A stretch of 64,000 nt of DNA from Shewanella sp. c952 (GTDB lineage Bacteria; Pseudomonadota; Gammaproteobacteria; Enterobacterales; Shewanellaceae), in contig NZ_BPEW01000024.1 in assembly GCF_019654975.1 (NCBI RefSeq), positions 1 to 64,000 on the forward strand, read 5' to 3'. The notes beneath the pieces were generated by a model. It was not told the origin of the DNA, ran no database searches, and saw nothing but the letters and a program-made list of their open reading frames with translations. This document shows positions 26,093 to 35,220 of the stretch, piece after piece. Numbering within the stretch: position 1 is the first letter of the stretch; every line of letters starts with the position of its first letter. The position numbers and the translations under genes were made by a program.

Positions 26093-26728
26093 GGGTAAAT
26101 GTTCACGGTAACGGCTCTAGCGTAAAGGGTGAAGTGACCTCGTTATGCTGCAATGAACGCTATCACCAGAAGAGCATGTGACTCACCGCTATAACTAGGG
26201 GCTGTTTATCTTTTGAGCTTGATTTTTGTTCAATTTTTTACCGTAAGGCTTAAGCGATGATGTTTAGCGAGCTAAGTGAAAAGCGCGTACGGATTCTAGT
26301 CATAAAAGAATAAAAGCATTGAAACGAACCCGAAGGGCCGCGCTTCTTGGCTACTTTTACTGTGTTACAGCTTATTTGTGGAGAATGACTAAACCGCATA
26401 ATCTCTGCCTTGTTAAAATAGCCAATAAACTGCGGCAAAAATAACCATCAAAGATCAACTGCCCTTAATATAAATCTATTTTATCGTGGCAATGTTTAGA
26501 GTACTTATTCAATTTGATTGGCATAAGCCACAACTTTGCGCCATTTTTGCAGCATTAGTACGGTTTTTAGTATAAAATTCGCCTCCAAAATCGGGTGGGT
26601 GCCTACACTTTAAACAGTTGCGCTAGGACTACGCTAGCGAGAGCCTATTTCAGAGCTTGGAATAGTGGCTAATAACTGCATTTTTGAGACCCAAAATAAG
26701 ATAACTATACCAAGATGGGGACGGTCAG
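26093..26728. other. 636-bp gene-free region
   Basis: No credible gene is visible. The composition and the unbroken match of style from about 26196 to 26440 (GGGGCTGTTTATCTTTTGAG through the GTGTTACAGCTTATTTGTGG block) give the impression of a dispersed, decayed repeat known from Shewanella-like genomes, but I cannot confirm copies here. Near 26629-26642 CGCTAG and CTAGCG form a small hairpin upstream of the next gene. No riboswitch was recognised. Confidence 0.3.
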
Positions 26729-27289
26729 ATGTCAGATAAACGCTTTATCACGGCGCAAGAATTACTAGAAGATTCTTTTCGCTTAGCAGCACAGGTTTAT
26801 GAAAGTGGATTTCGTCCACAATTTATTGTGGGTATATGGCGTGGTGGTGCGCCTATTGGGATCGCTGTGCAAGAGTTTTTTGACTTTAAAAAAGTAGAAA
26901 CTGACCACATTGCCGTTCGTACTTCTTCTTACTATGGTATTAACCAGCAGAGCAAGCAGATTAAAGTACATGGCTTACATTATATCGTTGAGAATGCTAA
27001 CGCAGACGATGGCTTATTGATTGTTGATGACGTGTTTGATTCAGGTCGCAGTGTTCACGCGCTTAAAGATAAGTTAAGTGACTTAATGCGTTTGAACATG
27101 CCAAAAGATGTACGTATCGCTTGCCCATACTACAAGCCTAAAAACACTGCTGTACCGCTAACACCTGATTACTTTATTCACGAGTCTGAAGAGTGGTTGG
27201 TGTTCCCCCATGAAGTAGCAGGACTTTCAGCAGAAGAACTTGCTGAAGGGAAAGGCGATTTGAAAAATATTAAAGACTTATTCGTTTAA
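26729..27289 (+). CDS. Purine-type phosphoribosyltransferase
   Basis: This 186-residue type I phosphoribosyltransferase has the PRPP-binding loop LLIVDDVFDSGRSVHAL (about 95-111), with the two acidic residues and the GRS turn. An N-terminal IVGIWRGGAPIGIAVQEFF supplies the PRPP pyrophosphate loop. It resembles xanthine/hypoxanthine-guanine salvage enzymes, which attach a base to PRPP to make IMP, GMP or XMP, but base specificity cannot be read from the sequence. GGGGACGG stands before the ATG. It is monocistronic with its own terminator. Confidence 0.82.
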   Translation: MSDKRFITAQELLEDSFRLAAQVYESGFRPQFIVGIWRGGAPIGIAVQEFFDFKKVETDHIAVRTSSYYGINQQSKQIKVHGLHYIVENANADDGLLIVDDVFDSGRSVHALKDKLSDLMRLNMPKDVRIACPYYKPKNTAVPLTPDYFIHESEEWLVFPHEVAGLSAEELAEGKGDLKNIKDLFV

Positions 27290-27306
27290 TTGATAAACTG
27301 AATAAG

Positions 27307-27332
27307 AAAGCCACCGTTAAGGTGGCTTTTTG
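27307..27332 (+). terminator. Rho-independent terminator
   Basis: AAAGCCACC and GGTGGCTTT form a stem with a 5-base loop, followed by TTTG, 18 bases after the phosphoribosyltransferase stop. It can also work for the convergent aminopeptidase gene. Confidence 0.88.
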
Positions 27333-27368
27333 TTATCTAGGGATGCTTTATAGCGAGGCTATAGCTTA

Positions 27369-30005
27369 TCAGTGACTCATCTTTGATTTTATCAGTAAAC
27401 ATTTCTGCTCCTGCCCAATAGCCTCTTTTAGCGCTCTATCGGTTCCATCAGTGAGCTGAGTGTTGCTTTGCAGATTTTGCAATGCACTCTCATTAGCGTA
27501 GCTACAGTTTGTTGGGATGAGGTATTTGGCATAACTGCGCATAAATATCGGTCCTTTCTCACTGTCGAGCTTAGCTAGTGTTGCTAAACGTTGCTCTGTC
27601 GTAACCGCGCTTAGTGCTTTTTGTTCACTAGGGTAAAGGTTTTCAATGATGCTACGCTGCTTAGAAAAAGGCAGGTTGGTTTGCTGTTGGATGCGGGTCA
27701 ACCACTGACGCTTTTTCAGCGCATCAGGTCGAGACACTTCGGCTGCAAGAGCTGATTTTTGTCCTGCATCACTGCTGTCTACATCGCGCTCTTTTCGCAA
27801 CCAATACATGGCACTTGGATGATCGTAGCGATTTAAATGCGCTATCATCAACCAACGAAGATCTTGATCCAGCACTAAGCCCTTAATGCTGGCTTTATCG
27901 CTGAGTAGCGCATCGATATGATTGAGTGCATCTTTACTGCGTGCAAAACTGACATAGTTTTCAAACCAGCGACGCTGAAAGTCTCTGCTATCGCTTTTTA
28001 TCATCACTTTTCGCAGGCTCATCTGTTCAATGGCTCTAACGGCTTGTTTGGCAAAACGTTGATTGCTCGGATCCATCTTGTCGAGATAAACCCGAGTTTT
28101 AGATAAACTCTTCAGCACTTGTCCTACAATGGTTTGGTCTGCTTCTCCCGGTAAATTGATCAGCACGGCACCGATATAATCGTTCAGTGAGAGGTTGCCG
28201 TCTTCAACGCTATCCCACAAGCTTTGCCAAAGCATCGAACGTAGCAATGGATCTTTTACAAGACGCAAATTTTGTTTTGCGGTCTTGAAAGATACGGGAT
28301 CAAGATTGACCTTTACGAAACCCCAATCTTGATAGTTAGGGTAGACAAGGTCAGGGCAGTGTAAGCCAATTAAACGAGTGACCTTAGTTGTGGCACCTTT
28401 ATAGGTCACTGGCATACTAATATTATGATGTAGACGATTACGCCCTTGAGTAAACAAGCCTATTTGGACCCGTTGTTCACGCAAGGTCGATAGAGTACTG
28501 CTAGGGGCTGACTGCGTCAGGTTAAACTGTGTAATGCGGCCATTTTCACAGCTGAAATCGGCTTTAATGCTATTCCCCCCAGATTCATAAAGCCATTGTT
28601 GACTCCAAGTGGTGAGATTTTTCTTGGCTGCATTGCCTAGACTTTTAATAAAATCATTGAGTTCGGCATTTTGGTAGCTGTATTGCAACAGGTAATCTTG
28701 TACACCTTTCTGAAAAGCTTTCTCGCCTAACAGATGGTTTAGTTGGTTTAGTGTTGAGGCACCTTTTGAGTAGGTGATCGCATCTATATTATCAAAAGCG
28801 TTTTGCGAACTAGCGACGGGAACCTCGATAGGGTGGGTGCTAGCTTGGCTATCTAAGTGATAAGCACTTTGCTTGTTATTGGCGTAAAAGGTACGCCATG
28901 CATGGCTAAATTCAGTGGCTTCTGCAGTAGCTAAAGTCCCCATAAATGATGCGAAGCTTTCATTGAGCCATAGGCCGTTCCACCACTTCATAGTGACTAA
29001 GTTGCCAAACCATTGATGAGCCATTTCATGCATAATGACACTGGCTAAACGCTGTTTCTGCGCGGCAGTCATTTCGCTATTAAACAGAAAACGACTTTCG
29101 CTGAAGGTAATTGCTGCAGCATTTTCCATGGCGCCATAGAGGAAGTCTGGTACCAACACTTGATCGTATTTTTTAAACGGGTAGGCAATGCCGAAATAGT
29201 CGTCGAAAAACTCAAGCCCTTGTTGAGTATAAGTAAACCAGTCTTGGGGTGTGACTTGCTCTGCGACAGATTGACGCGCAAATAAGCGTAGTGGATAGGG
29301 GCCGCTGTCATCGGTCCACTGATGGTAAGGGCCTGCATGCATCGAGAAGTTATAAGGACTCAACTTAGGAGATTGTGGGAATTGCCATTGGCGAGTATCA
29401 CCAAGCTCTGTAATTGAAGACTCACGCATGGCACTAATGACTGTCCACTCTTTGGGCGCGATGACCGATAAGGTAAAGTTAGCTTTTAGATCTGGTTGGT
29501 CAAAAACGGCAAACATTTGCTGCGCTGCAGCAGGTTCAAAATGAGAATATAGATAAACCTTGCCATCGACTGGATCGACAAAGCGATGCAAACCTTCGCC
29601 GTTGGTGCTGTGTTCGCGACTAAATTGCACTTCAACGGTGTTGTTACCAGTACTCAATAAGCCTGGATTTAAAGTGATATAACTGCCGTTATAGTTTGGG
29701 TACACCTTTTTACCATTAATACTAAAATGGCTAATGGTAGCTTGGTTAAGATCGAGTGTGAGCGCTTTGCTGGTGTCACTTAGGTTGAAGTTAACAATCG
29801 TAGTTGCTGAAAATCGACTTTCGCCAGTTAAGCTAAAGGCCAAGTCATATTTTACATCTGTGATTCTAGCAGAGCGCTGCATGGCAGACTGTTGGCTAAT
29901 GTATGGTGTGCCGTCTCGCGCTGATATTGGCTCTCGAGGTGTCGAGTTGCATGCACTTAGCATGATAGAGAGTAGAGCAACCAGTACAGTATAAAACAGC
30001 TTCAA
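27369..30005 (-). CDS. M1-family aminopeptidase, lipoprotein
   Basis: This 878-residue zinc aminopeptidase of the PepN/M1 family has a signal ending in a lipobox (MLSAC, Cys about 19), so it is anchored in the envelope, unlike cytoplasmic PepN. The substrate-anchoring GAMEN motif (about 290) and the zinc site HEMAHQWFGN...NESFA (HExxH at about 327 with the downstream Glu) are complete. β-sandwich segments precede the catalytic domain, and an ERAP1-like helical domain makes up residues about 530-878. It should remove N-terminal residues from periplasmic or extracellular peptides. No partner gene adjoins it. Confidence 0.93.
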   Translation of the reverse strand: MKLFYTVLVALLSIMLSACNSTPREPISARDGTPYISQQSAMQRSARITDVKYDLAFSLTGESRFSATTIVNFNLSDTSKALTLDLNQATISHFSINGKKVYPNYNGSYITLNPGLLSTGNNTVEVQFSREHSTNGEGLHRFVDPVDGKVYLYSHFEPAAAQQMFAVFDQPDLKANFTLSVIAPKEWTVISAMRESSITELGDTRQWQFPQSPKLSPYNFSMHAGPYHQWTDDSGPYPLRLFARQSVAEQVTPQDWFTYTQQGLEFFDDYFGIAYPFKKYDQVLVPDFLYGAMENAAAITFSESRFLFNSEMTAAQKQRLASVIMHEMAHQWFGNLVTMKWWNGLWLNESFASFMGTLATAEATEFSHAWRTFYANNKQSAYHLDSQASTHPIEVPVASSQNAFDNIDAITYSKGASTLNQLNHLLGEKAFQKGVQDYLLQYSYQNAELNDFIKSLGNAAKKNLTTWSQQWLYESGGNSIKADFSCENGRITQFNLTQSAPSSTLSTLREQRVQIGLFTQGRNRLHHNISMPVTYKGATTKVTRLIGLHCPDLVYPNYQDWGFVKVNLDPVSFKTAKQNLRLVKDPLLRSMLWQSLWDSVEDGNLSLNDYIGAVLINLPGEADQTIVGQVLKSLSKTRVYLDKMDPSNQRFAKQAVRAIEQMSLRKVMIKSDSRDFQRRWFENYVSFARSKDALNHIDALLSDKASIKGLVLDQDLRWLMIAHLNRYDHPSAMYWLRKERDVDSSDAGQKSALAAEVSRPDALKKRQWLTRIQQQTNLPFSKQRSIIENLYPSEQKALSAVTTEQRLATLAKLDSEKGPIFMRSYAKYLIPTNCSYANESALQNLQSNTQLTDGTDRALKEAIGQEQKCLLIKSKMSH

Positions 30006-30081
30006 AACAGCATCCTTTTAATAAGCGATTTGGATAAGCTGCATACGGTACCCTATTTCTGCTGTGCGCAGAAGGTTAAAT

Positions 30082-30110
30082 AAAAAAGCCAGCGAGATGC
30101 TGGCTTTTAT
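30082..30110 (-). terminator. Terminator of the COG3014-lpoB operon
   Basis: On the minus strand AAAAGCCAGC and GCTGGCTTTTTT enclose a 5-base loop, 28 bases after the lpoB stop. Confidence 0.85.
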
Positions 30111-30137
30111 TACTTAGTTAGCGAGTGCTGACTTAAA

Positions 30138-30731
30138 TTACATTCCTAAGAATGATTTAGACTTAACTTTACGGATCTCTTTTTCGTCTGACCATTCAAT
30201 CAGGCCTGTTTCTAGATCCATTAAACGCATAGTCATTTTGTAGTAAACATCTTTAGTGCTGCCATCTTGTTTTACGATGCTAGATAGGTTGCCGTATAAC
30301 ATGTACTGTGCACCGATTTGACGACCAAAGCTTATTGCCGTTGATGGGTCAACCATGCCTGAATTGTTTTGGTAATCTAGCTGCTTACGTACAGAGTCAA
30401 CTTTGGTCATATCAATAAAGCGGAATTTGCCAGAACGAAGCAGCTTGTTGCTGATTGAGTCAGTGACTGATTCAGTATCGATATGCTCAGAGGTTTTGTT
30501 TTTAATCTTATCAACAAAGATAATTGGGCGATCATTAGCGGTAATCGCTACAACTGGTGGAAAGGTCAGCATGCTATCAACCATTTTAGCTGAAATAGCT
30601 TGCAGGTCGGTAGAGCCGAAGTTTTCATTGACGGTTTCCACTTCAGTGGCATCACCGTACTCAACTTTTGACTGACACGCTGACAAGCCGATAACTGCCG
30701 CGAGAATAAAAATAACTTTTAAATGTTTCAT
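30138..30731 (-). CDS. lpoB: Penicillin-binding protein activator LpoB
   Basis: LpoB is an outer-membrane lipoprotein that reaches through the periplasm to activate the peptidoglycan synthase PBP1b. This 197-residue copy has a lipobox (GLSAC), a short flexible linker and the α/β LpoB domain with NRPIIFV-like DRPIIFVDKIKNKTSEHIDTE, SNKLLRSGKFRFID, GRQIGAQYMLYGNLSSI and LMDLETGLIEWSDEKEIRK. The start at 30731 has GGAAC 8 bases upstream and puts the signal directly at the N-terminus; a start 12 bases earlier is less likely. It follows the COG3014 lipoprotein in one operon. Confidence 0.93.
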   Translation of the reverse strand: MKHLKVIFILAAVIGLSACQSKVEYGDATEVETVNENFGSTDLQAISAKMVDSMLTFPPVVAITANDRPIIFVDKIKNKTSEHIDTESVTDSISNKLLRSGKFRFIDMTKVDSVRKQLDYQNNSGMVDPSTAISFGRQIGAQYMLYGNLSSIVKQDGSTKDVYYKMTMRLMDLETGLIEWSDEKEIRKVKSKSFLGM

Positions 30732-30754
30732 AGTAAGTTCCATACAAGTGATTG

Positions 30755-32122
30755 CTAAATGATTATTGAATAAAAACGGGTGTAATTGCCAGTATCAATG
30801 ACCCAAATAAGTGTGGTGCGGCCAGTTTCAACTTTAATTGTATTTGCTGCAGCATTGTCGAGCTTAACCGAATAGCTGCCAGCTTTAACATAACTTCGGG
30901 CAATTTGTGCTTGCTCAGGCAAGGTCAACCAACTGCGTCTATCGGCTTGCTCTGATATAACGTTAAAGATCTGCATAGCAATTGAGGCGTAATCAGTTTG
31001 ATTATTACGACGTTTGCTATCACTTTCAACACTTCGAGCCATTTCCGACTTGGCATAAACTCGGGCTGCTTGTCTCACAAGCGCAGCCGGAAGATCCTCT
31101 TTGAGCGCGGTAATGGCCAATGAGTCTATATTGGCAATGGGCGCTGCTACAAGCACTGTCCCAAGTCCTTGTATGCGACCGGGCTTGACTGATTGCTTGG
31201 TTGGGAAGTAAGTCGCCAGCGAAGCGGTTTGCCAATTACCGTGAATGGTAAAGGGCACTGTGAGGCTTTGTTTCTCTGGTACAAACCCCCGCTCGATCAT
31301 GACGATAACTTGTCCTTCATCTTTTTTCGGAACGACGGCGTCACCCCAACGCTTTTTAAATTCGTCATACTGTGGCATTGAGAGTTGCTTAGCTAATCTG
31401 ACTAAGTCTCTTTGTAAGTATGGATTATTGGGTGAGATCTGTGCAGCTTTACGATAATCAATATAGGCGTCATTGGGTTCGCCTAAGATCTCATGCAGCA
31501 TGCCAGTTGTATAATAACTATAGGCATTTAAAAATGAACTGGTGGTGCTGCCAGCGGCCTTGCCAAGTTTATTGACTTCAGCATCGATGGTGCCATTTGC
31601 CATTGCTTGCACAGATTTATTGGATTTTTGATAACGAGCCTGTTCAGAACTCTGCAGCTCATTACTGCGACGCACCTCGACTAATGCACCTTCTGCATCA
31701 CCACTAAAGAGATAGTTAAGTGCTTGGTATTGATGCAGCATGACCCTCTCATAACCGGGGCCGCGGTAGGGGATAACATTATCATTGATGAAGATACTGC
31801 TAGCCGTTGCTCCTGCATCGCTCAGGCTGAGCTTTGCTTTATCATCAAACACTCGGTAGGCATTTGCAGCCTGCTGATAGAATGTTTTACTGCCCTCAAA
31901 GTCGCCTGCTATCTGAGCCGAACGTCCAGCCTCTTGCGCATACAACAGGCCGTCTGCGCTGGTGACTTCAGACTCAACAATTTTTGCCGCTTGTAGCGGC
32001 GTTGCTGAATTAAGCTGCGCTTTTACCGGTGCAATCTGGGACGGGTAATTGATGAATACGCTGTTAAATGCACACCCACTGAGGCTTAGCATCATAGTCG
32101 TTAGCAGCAAGATACTTTTCAT
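30755..32122 (-). CDS. COG3014-family TPR-like lipoprotein
   Basis: This 455-residue protein has a lipobox (SLSGC, Cys about 17). The N-terminal half is helical with TPR-like repeats: LLYAQEAGRSAQIAGDFEGSK, MLHQYQALNYLFSGDAEGAL and MLHEILGEPNDAYIDYRKAA followed by ISPNNPYLQRDL. The second half is β-rich and ends with VETGRTTLIWVIDTGNYTR. COG3014 proteins are commonly found next to lpoB in marine gammaproteobacteria, so a role in envelope or peptidoglycan assembly is plausible, but the function is unknown. GAGG stands before the ATG. Confidence 0.8.
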   Translation of the reverse strand: MKSILLLTTMMLSLSGCAFNSVFINYPSQIAPVKAQLNSATPLQAAKIVESEVTSADGLLYAQEAGRSAQIAGDFEGSKTFYQQAANAYRVFDDKAKLSLSDAGATASSIFINDNVIPYRGPGYERVMLHQYQALNYLFSGDAEGALVEVRRSNELQSSEQARYQKSNKSVQAMANGTIDAEVNKLGKAAGSTTSSFLNAYSYYTTGMLHEILGEPNDAYIDYRKAAQISPNNPYLQRDLVRLAKQLSMPQYDEFKKRWGDAVVPKKDEGQVIVMIERGFVPEKQSLTVPFTIHGNWQTASLATYFPTKQSVKPGRIQGLGTVLVAAPIANIDSLAITALKEDLPAALVRQAARVYAKSEMARSVESDSKRRNNQTDYASIAMQIFNVISEQADRRSWLTLPEQAQIARSYVKAGSYSVKLDNAAANTIKVETGRTTLIWVIDTGNYTRFYSIII

Positions 32123-32384
32123 GCTAACGCCTCGGTAATGTCTGCTACTAGCATTGGCTTCCTTGTGTGCTTACTTGGGAAATAGATGTGAGCGCTAAAA
32201 TGCATTATAAATGATAAAAGAATTCAGACATGCAAATTTATATAAACTTACAAATTTCATCCATATACAGCTATATATACCATATCGAATCTGAACCGAA
32301 GATGAATGCAAATAAACCCCTTATCACTTAAATATAGCAAGGGTTACTGCTGAACAGAAAACTTCGCTGATTAACTTAGTGCAT

Positions 32385-32597
32385 TTAATAATGTGGCGGT
32401 GGTGTTTCGTCAGCTTGGGTCGCCATATTGCTGGGTTCTACAGATTGAAGTTTGCTTAATAATAAACGCAGTTGCTCTTGTTGCAGTGCTACGACATCGT
32501 TTAGTTTTATGACTTGCTGGTTGAGCTCTTCGATAGTGCCATCTTGGAATGCCAACTTCATCTCTAGCTCTTCAACTCGGTGTTCTATGTTATCCAC
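32385..32597 (-). CDS. slyX: SlyX-family protein
   Basis: SlyX is a short coiled-coil protein of unknown role, commonly encoded beside fkpA as here. The GTG at 32597 is my preferred start: AGAGG lies 6-7 bases upstream, giving 70 residues (E. coli SlyX has 72). The heptad pattern [20 protein letters not shown] with [19 protein letters not shown] forms the coiled coil, and the C-terminus PPPHY is typical. An upstream GTG at 32624 has no ribosome site. It is divergent from fkpA. Confidence 0.88.
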   Translation of the reverse strand: MDNIEHRVEELEMKLAFQDGTIEELNQQVIKLNDVVALQQEQLRLLLSKLQSVEPSNMATQADETPPPHY

Positions 32598-33049
32598 GTT
32601 AACCTCTGATGGATTGGCAAGCACTCAGTGTACTTGCTTATGATGATCTTAATTAGCGCTGGAGTATACAACGCCTAGCAATGTTTGGGGATAGCAGCGC
32701 TTGCAACTTGTTGAACAATATTGCGCAATAAGCGAAGGTTGGCAGCTAACAGTAGGCTAAAAGTAAACAAAAGCAGTTTAAGCAACGATTGTAATAAATA
32801 TACGATGAACTTGCTTCGCCCTTCGTTGTCTTCTTAATGAATCTTTGTTCATACTAGTGTGTCAGTCATTCAGGCTAAAGACAGCTAGAGTATGTAATAT
32901 ATTAATCTGTATTGAAAAAGTGGCTTAAATCACAGCCGTGCCGCTTTTGTCCAATCAGATTGGAATAACCTATTTAACTAGTATAAAGTGGTTCGCCTAA
33001 TAAAAGTAAAGGTTATAGTAACCACGTGTAGATGCTGAGGAAGCTTTAA
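32598..33049. other. slyX/fkpA divergent intergenic region
   Basis: Promoters for both genes should lie in this 452-bp region. Small palindromes are CCAATCAGATTGG (about 32951-32963) and GGTTATAGTAACC just before fkpA. No further gene or RNA was recognised. Confidence 0.35.
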
Positions 33050-33823
33050 ATGAAATCTCTTTATAAATATTCACTAGTGGCTTTGGCCGTTGTTGGTCTT
33101 ACTGCTTGTAATCAAGAGCAAGCAGCCGTAGCTGCTCCAGCTTCTGTAGAATTGAAAACCGAAGCGCAAAAAGAAGCCTACAGCGTTGGCGCATCAATTG
33201 GTACTTATATGGCTGGCCATATCAAGGAGCAAGAAGAGTTAGGTCTAGCAGTTGATAGAGACCTTATCGTGACCGGTTTCAGCGAAGGTCTAAACAGCGA
33301 GCTTAAGCTGACTCAAGAAGAGATGCAGACTGTATTGCAGACCCTTGATGAAAAGCTAAATGAGAAACGCCAAGCACAAGCTGCAATTCTTGCAGAAAAG
33401 AGCTTAGCGGAAAGCACTGCTTATTTGGAAACAAACAAAGCCAAAGAAGGTGTGACGACGACTGAGTCTGGTTTACAGTACGAAGTATTGACTGAAGGCA
33501 CTGGTGAGAAGCCTGTTGCTGCTGACACTGTTAAAGTCCATTATGTTGGTACACTAACAGATGGTACTGAGTTCGATAGCTCAGTGGCGCGTGGCGAGCC
33601 TGCGACGTTCCCACTTAACCGTGTTATTCCTGGTTGGACTGAAGGTGTACAGCTAATGTCTGTGGGTTCTAAGTTTAAGTTCGTGATCCCTGCTAACTTA
33701 GCATATGGCGATCGTGACACTGCAACGATCCCTGCTAACTCAACGTTGGTATTTGAAGTTGAGCTATTAGATATTGAAAAAGCCGATGCTGCTGCAGAAG
33801 CAAGTGCTGCACACGCGCATTAA
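33050..33823 (+). CDS. fkpA: FKBP-type peptidyl-prolyl isomerase, FkpA-like lipoprotein
   Basis: This 257-residue periplasmic folding factor catalyses cis-trans isomerisation of prolyl bonds. It has a lipoprotein signal (GLTAC), a helical dimerisation domain with [20 protein letters not shown] (about 36-125), and a C-terminal FKBP domain with [35 protein letters not shown] and [22 protein letters not shown], including the Trp and Tyr of the active-site pocket. A His/Ala-rich tail ends the protein. The lipobox distinguishes it from the soluble E. coli FkpA. A terminator follows. Confidence 0.93.
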   Translation: MKSLYKYSLVALAVVGLTACNQEQAAVAAPASVELKTEAQKEAYSVGASIGTYMAGHIKEQEELGLAVDRDLIVTGFSEGLNSELKLTQEEMQTVLQTLDEKLNEKRQAQAAILAEKSLAESTAYLETNKAKEGVTTTESGLQYEVLTEGTGEKPVAADTVKVHYVGTLTDGTEFDSSVARGEPATFPLNRVIPGWTEGVQLMSVGSKFKFVIPANLAYGDRDTATIPANSTLVFEVELLDIEKADAAAEASAAHAH

Positions 33824-33837
33824 TCTCTATTGAGATA

Positions 33838-33866
33838 GAAAAAAGGACGCTTAGGCGTCCTTTTTT
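33838..33866 (+). terminator. Terminator of fkpA
   Basis: AAAAGGACGC and GCGTCCTTTTTT form a perfect stem with a 4-base loop, 15 bases after the stop. Confidence 0.92.
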
Positions 33867-33877
33867 AATGGCTGATT

Positions 33878-34155
33878 ATACCAATCAATATAAGAAGTTG
33901 ATCTACTCAGAGCGTTTTTGGCGAACTAATTCAAGGCAGGCTAATCCAAAGTGAGTAATGACATAATGGTTGTTCCCTAATAAGTTTGTTCAACGCAGAA
34001 GTAGTAAGCCAAAAACACTCCTACAGGCGAGTTTTAGCGGCTCTGATGCTGCGTTAATGAACTTGAACGTAGAATAACTATGCTCTTCATTCATTGCCTT
34101 ACCTCAAAGCCGTTAAACTCTCGCTGAGCGATCAAATCTTTATACTGATTGGTAT
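33878..34155. mobile_element. MITE-like element, copy 2 (278 bp)
   Basis: The ends are ATACCAATCAATATAAG and the near-reverse-complement terminating ATACTGATTGGTAT. The 26-bp ends match at about 22 positions, ending TTGATC/GATCAA. The interior lacks an ORF and shares AGAATAACTA and a TCTCGCTGAGCGATCAAA-type right arm with the first copy, though most of it has diverged. Its right boundary coincides with the last base of the DUF4136 stop codon. Confidence 0.68.
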
Positions 34156-34709
34156 TACTGCTCTTTCTTGGGGGGAAATTGCGCCAAAATTTTACTAACT
34201 GTGGCATTGGTCTCTTGGGCTTTTTTTTCACCGCCATCATCGAAGCTGAATTTGTCGCTACCTCGCCAAATAAGCTGCTTTGTCTGTGGGTCGAGAATAT
34301 CAATTTGGATGGTTTGAATTTTAGCCGTATCACTGCCTACAGGTACATCAACGCTGGTACCGATACTGCCGCCACTTGAGCTGCCCCATGAGCCGGCGCC
34401 TAGGCCAATAGAAAAACCGGAATCCTTCGGTTTATCATCAATTCTAAATCCATAAGTGACTAGAAAGTCTGCCTTATCATCTTGTTGAACAAAGCCCTGA
34501 GTTGTAAGGGCTGTTGCAATCGATTGTTGTATTCTGGCGGCGCTTAGAGGATCCGTCGTTTGTGCTGGGTTAATCTGGCTAAAACTCTTTAGCGGAGCAA
34601 AGTTATAGTTAAGATCATAATCATTTTTGGGGGGTGAGCTGCATCCAAGCTGGGCTAATAGCGGTATTGATATTGCGCAGGTGAATAGAATACGTTTTAG
34701 TTTGTTCAT
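34155..34709 (-). CDS. DUF4136 lipoprotein
   Basis: This 184-residue protein has a lipobox (AQLGC, Cys about 23) and the DUF4136 pattern: DYDLNYNFAPLKSFSQ at the mature N-terminus, RIQQSIATALTTQGF, DFLVTYGF, a glycine/serine-rich stretch GSWGSSSGGSIG, and TIQIDILDPQTKQLIWRGS. These are small outer-membrane lipoproteins of unknown function. The start at 34709 has GAGG 8 bases upstream; an in-frame codon at 34736 is less likely. The stop codon abuts the terminal repeat of the neighbouring element, so the element may supply the 3' end of the transcript. Confidence 0.85.
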   Translation of the reverse strand: MNKLKRILFTCAISIPLLAQLGCSSPPKNDYDLNYNFAPLKSFSQINPAQTTDPLSAARIQQSIATALTTQGFVQQDDKADFLVTYGFRIDDKPKDSGFSIGLGAGSWGSSSGGSIGTSVDVPVGSDTAKIQTIQIDILDPQTKQLIWRGSDKFSFDDGGEKKAQETNATVSKILAQFPPKKEQ

Positions 34710-34844
34710 GCTCGAACCTCTTATTTTAGGTGGCAACGCCTTTGTCTTACTAGCCTACAACTTTGAATCACTTCGCGCGATGACTGTATTAGGTTAAAAG
34801 TTAAGTATAGTCATTTTAGTTAGATTGGCAGTGGCAATTTTGCT

Positions 34845-34861
34845 GATGCAATTGGTATTAA
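34845..34861. repeat. Solo end of the MITE family
   Basis: GATGCAATTGGTATTAA matches the reverse complement of the left end of the 17382-17708 element (TTAATACCAATTGCAT). No partner end lies nearby, so it may be a remnant. It is in the gap upstream of the DUF1289 gene. Confidence 0.4.
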
Positions 34862-34886
34862 TCCTTACATAGTATATGTTTAGGGT

Positions 34887-35192
34887 ATGGAACAGTTAGA
34901 GTTTTTTGAAATCCCCAGTCCCTGTATTGGTGTTTGCCAAAGTGATGCGAGGGGATACTGTAAAGGATGTTTACGTAATCGAGACGAACGGTTTAAGTGG
35001 CTCGAGTTTTCTGATGCGCAAAAATTTGATGTTATTAGGTTATGTAAGCAGCGTAAGCGTCGCCGCCAACTTGCAATGTTAAAAGCGAGAAAGGCACAAT
35101 TGGTTGAAGAAAGAGCGAAGGCAAACCCGAGTTTAGATTTTCAGGAACTGCCAGAAGAATCACTCGACTCAAAGGATTTCAAATTAGATTAA
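34887..35192 (+). CDS. DUF1289 family protein
   Basis: This 101-residue protein has the DUF1289 cysteine motif: SPCIGVCQSDARGYCKGCLR (about 11-30), with four Cys residues that probably bind zinc or an iron-sulfur cluster, then RNRDERFKWLEFSDAQK. A Lys/Arg-rich helix follows (RLCKQRKRRRQLAMLKARKA) and the C-terminus is acidic. The family is widespread and uncharacterised. A weak GGGTATGG sequence surrounds the ATG. Confidence 0.85.
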   Translation: MEQLEFFEIPSPCIGVCQSDARGYCKGCLRNRDERFKWLEFSDAQKFDVIRLCKQRKRRRQLAMLKARKAQLVEERAKANPSLDFQELPEESLDSKDFKLD

Positions 35193-35220
35193 TGGGTTGT
35201 CAGTTACGTCTATTGTAGTG

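Noticed and set aside
26540..26728. Purine riboswitch before the phosphoribosyltransferase
   Set aside because: No conserved junction or loop-loop sequence of the purine aptamer was found, only a small CGCTAG hairpin.
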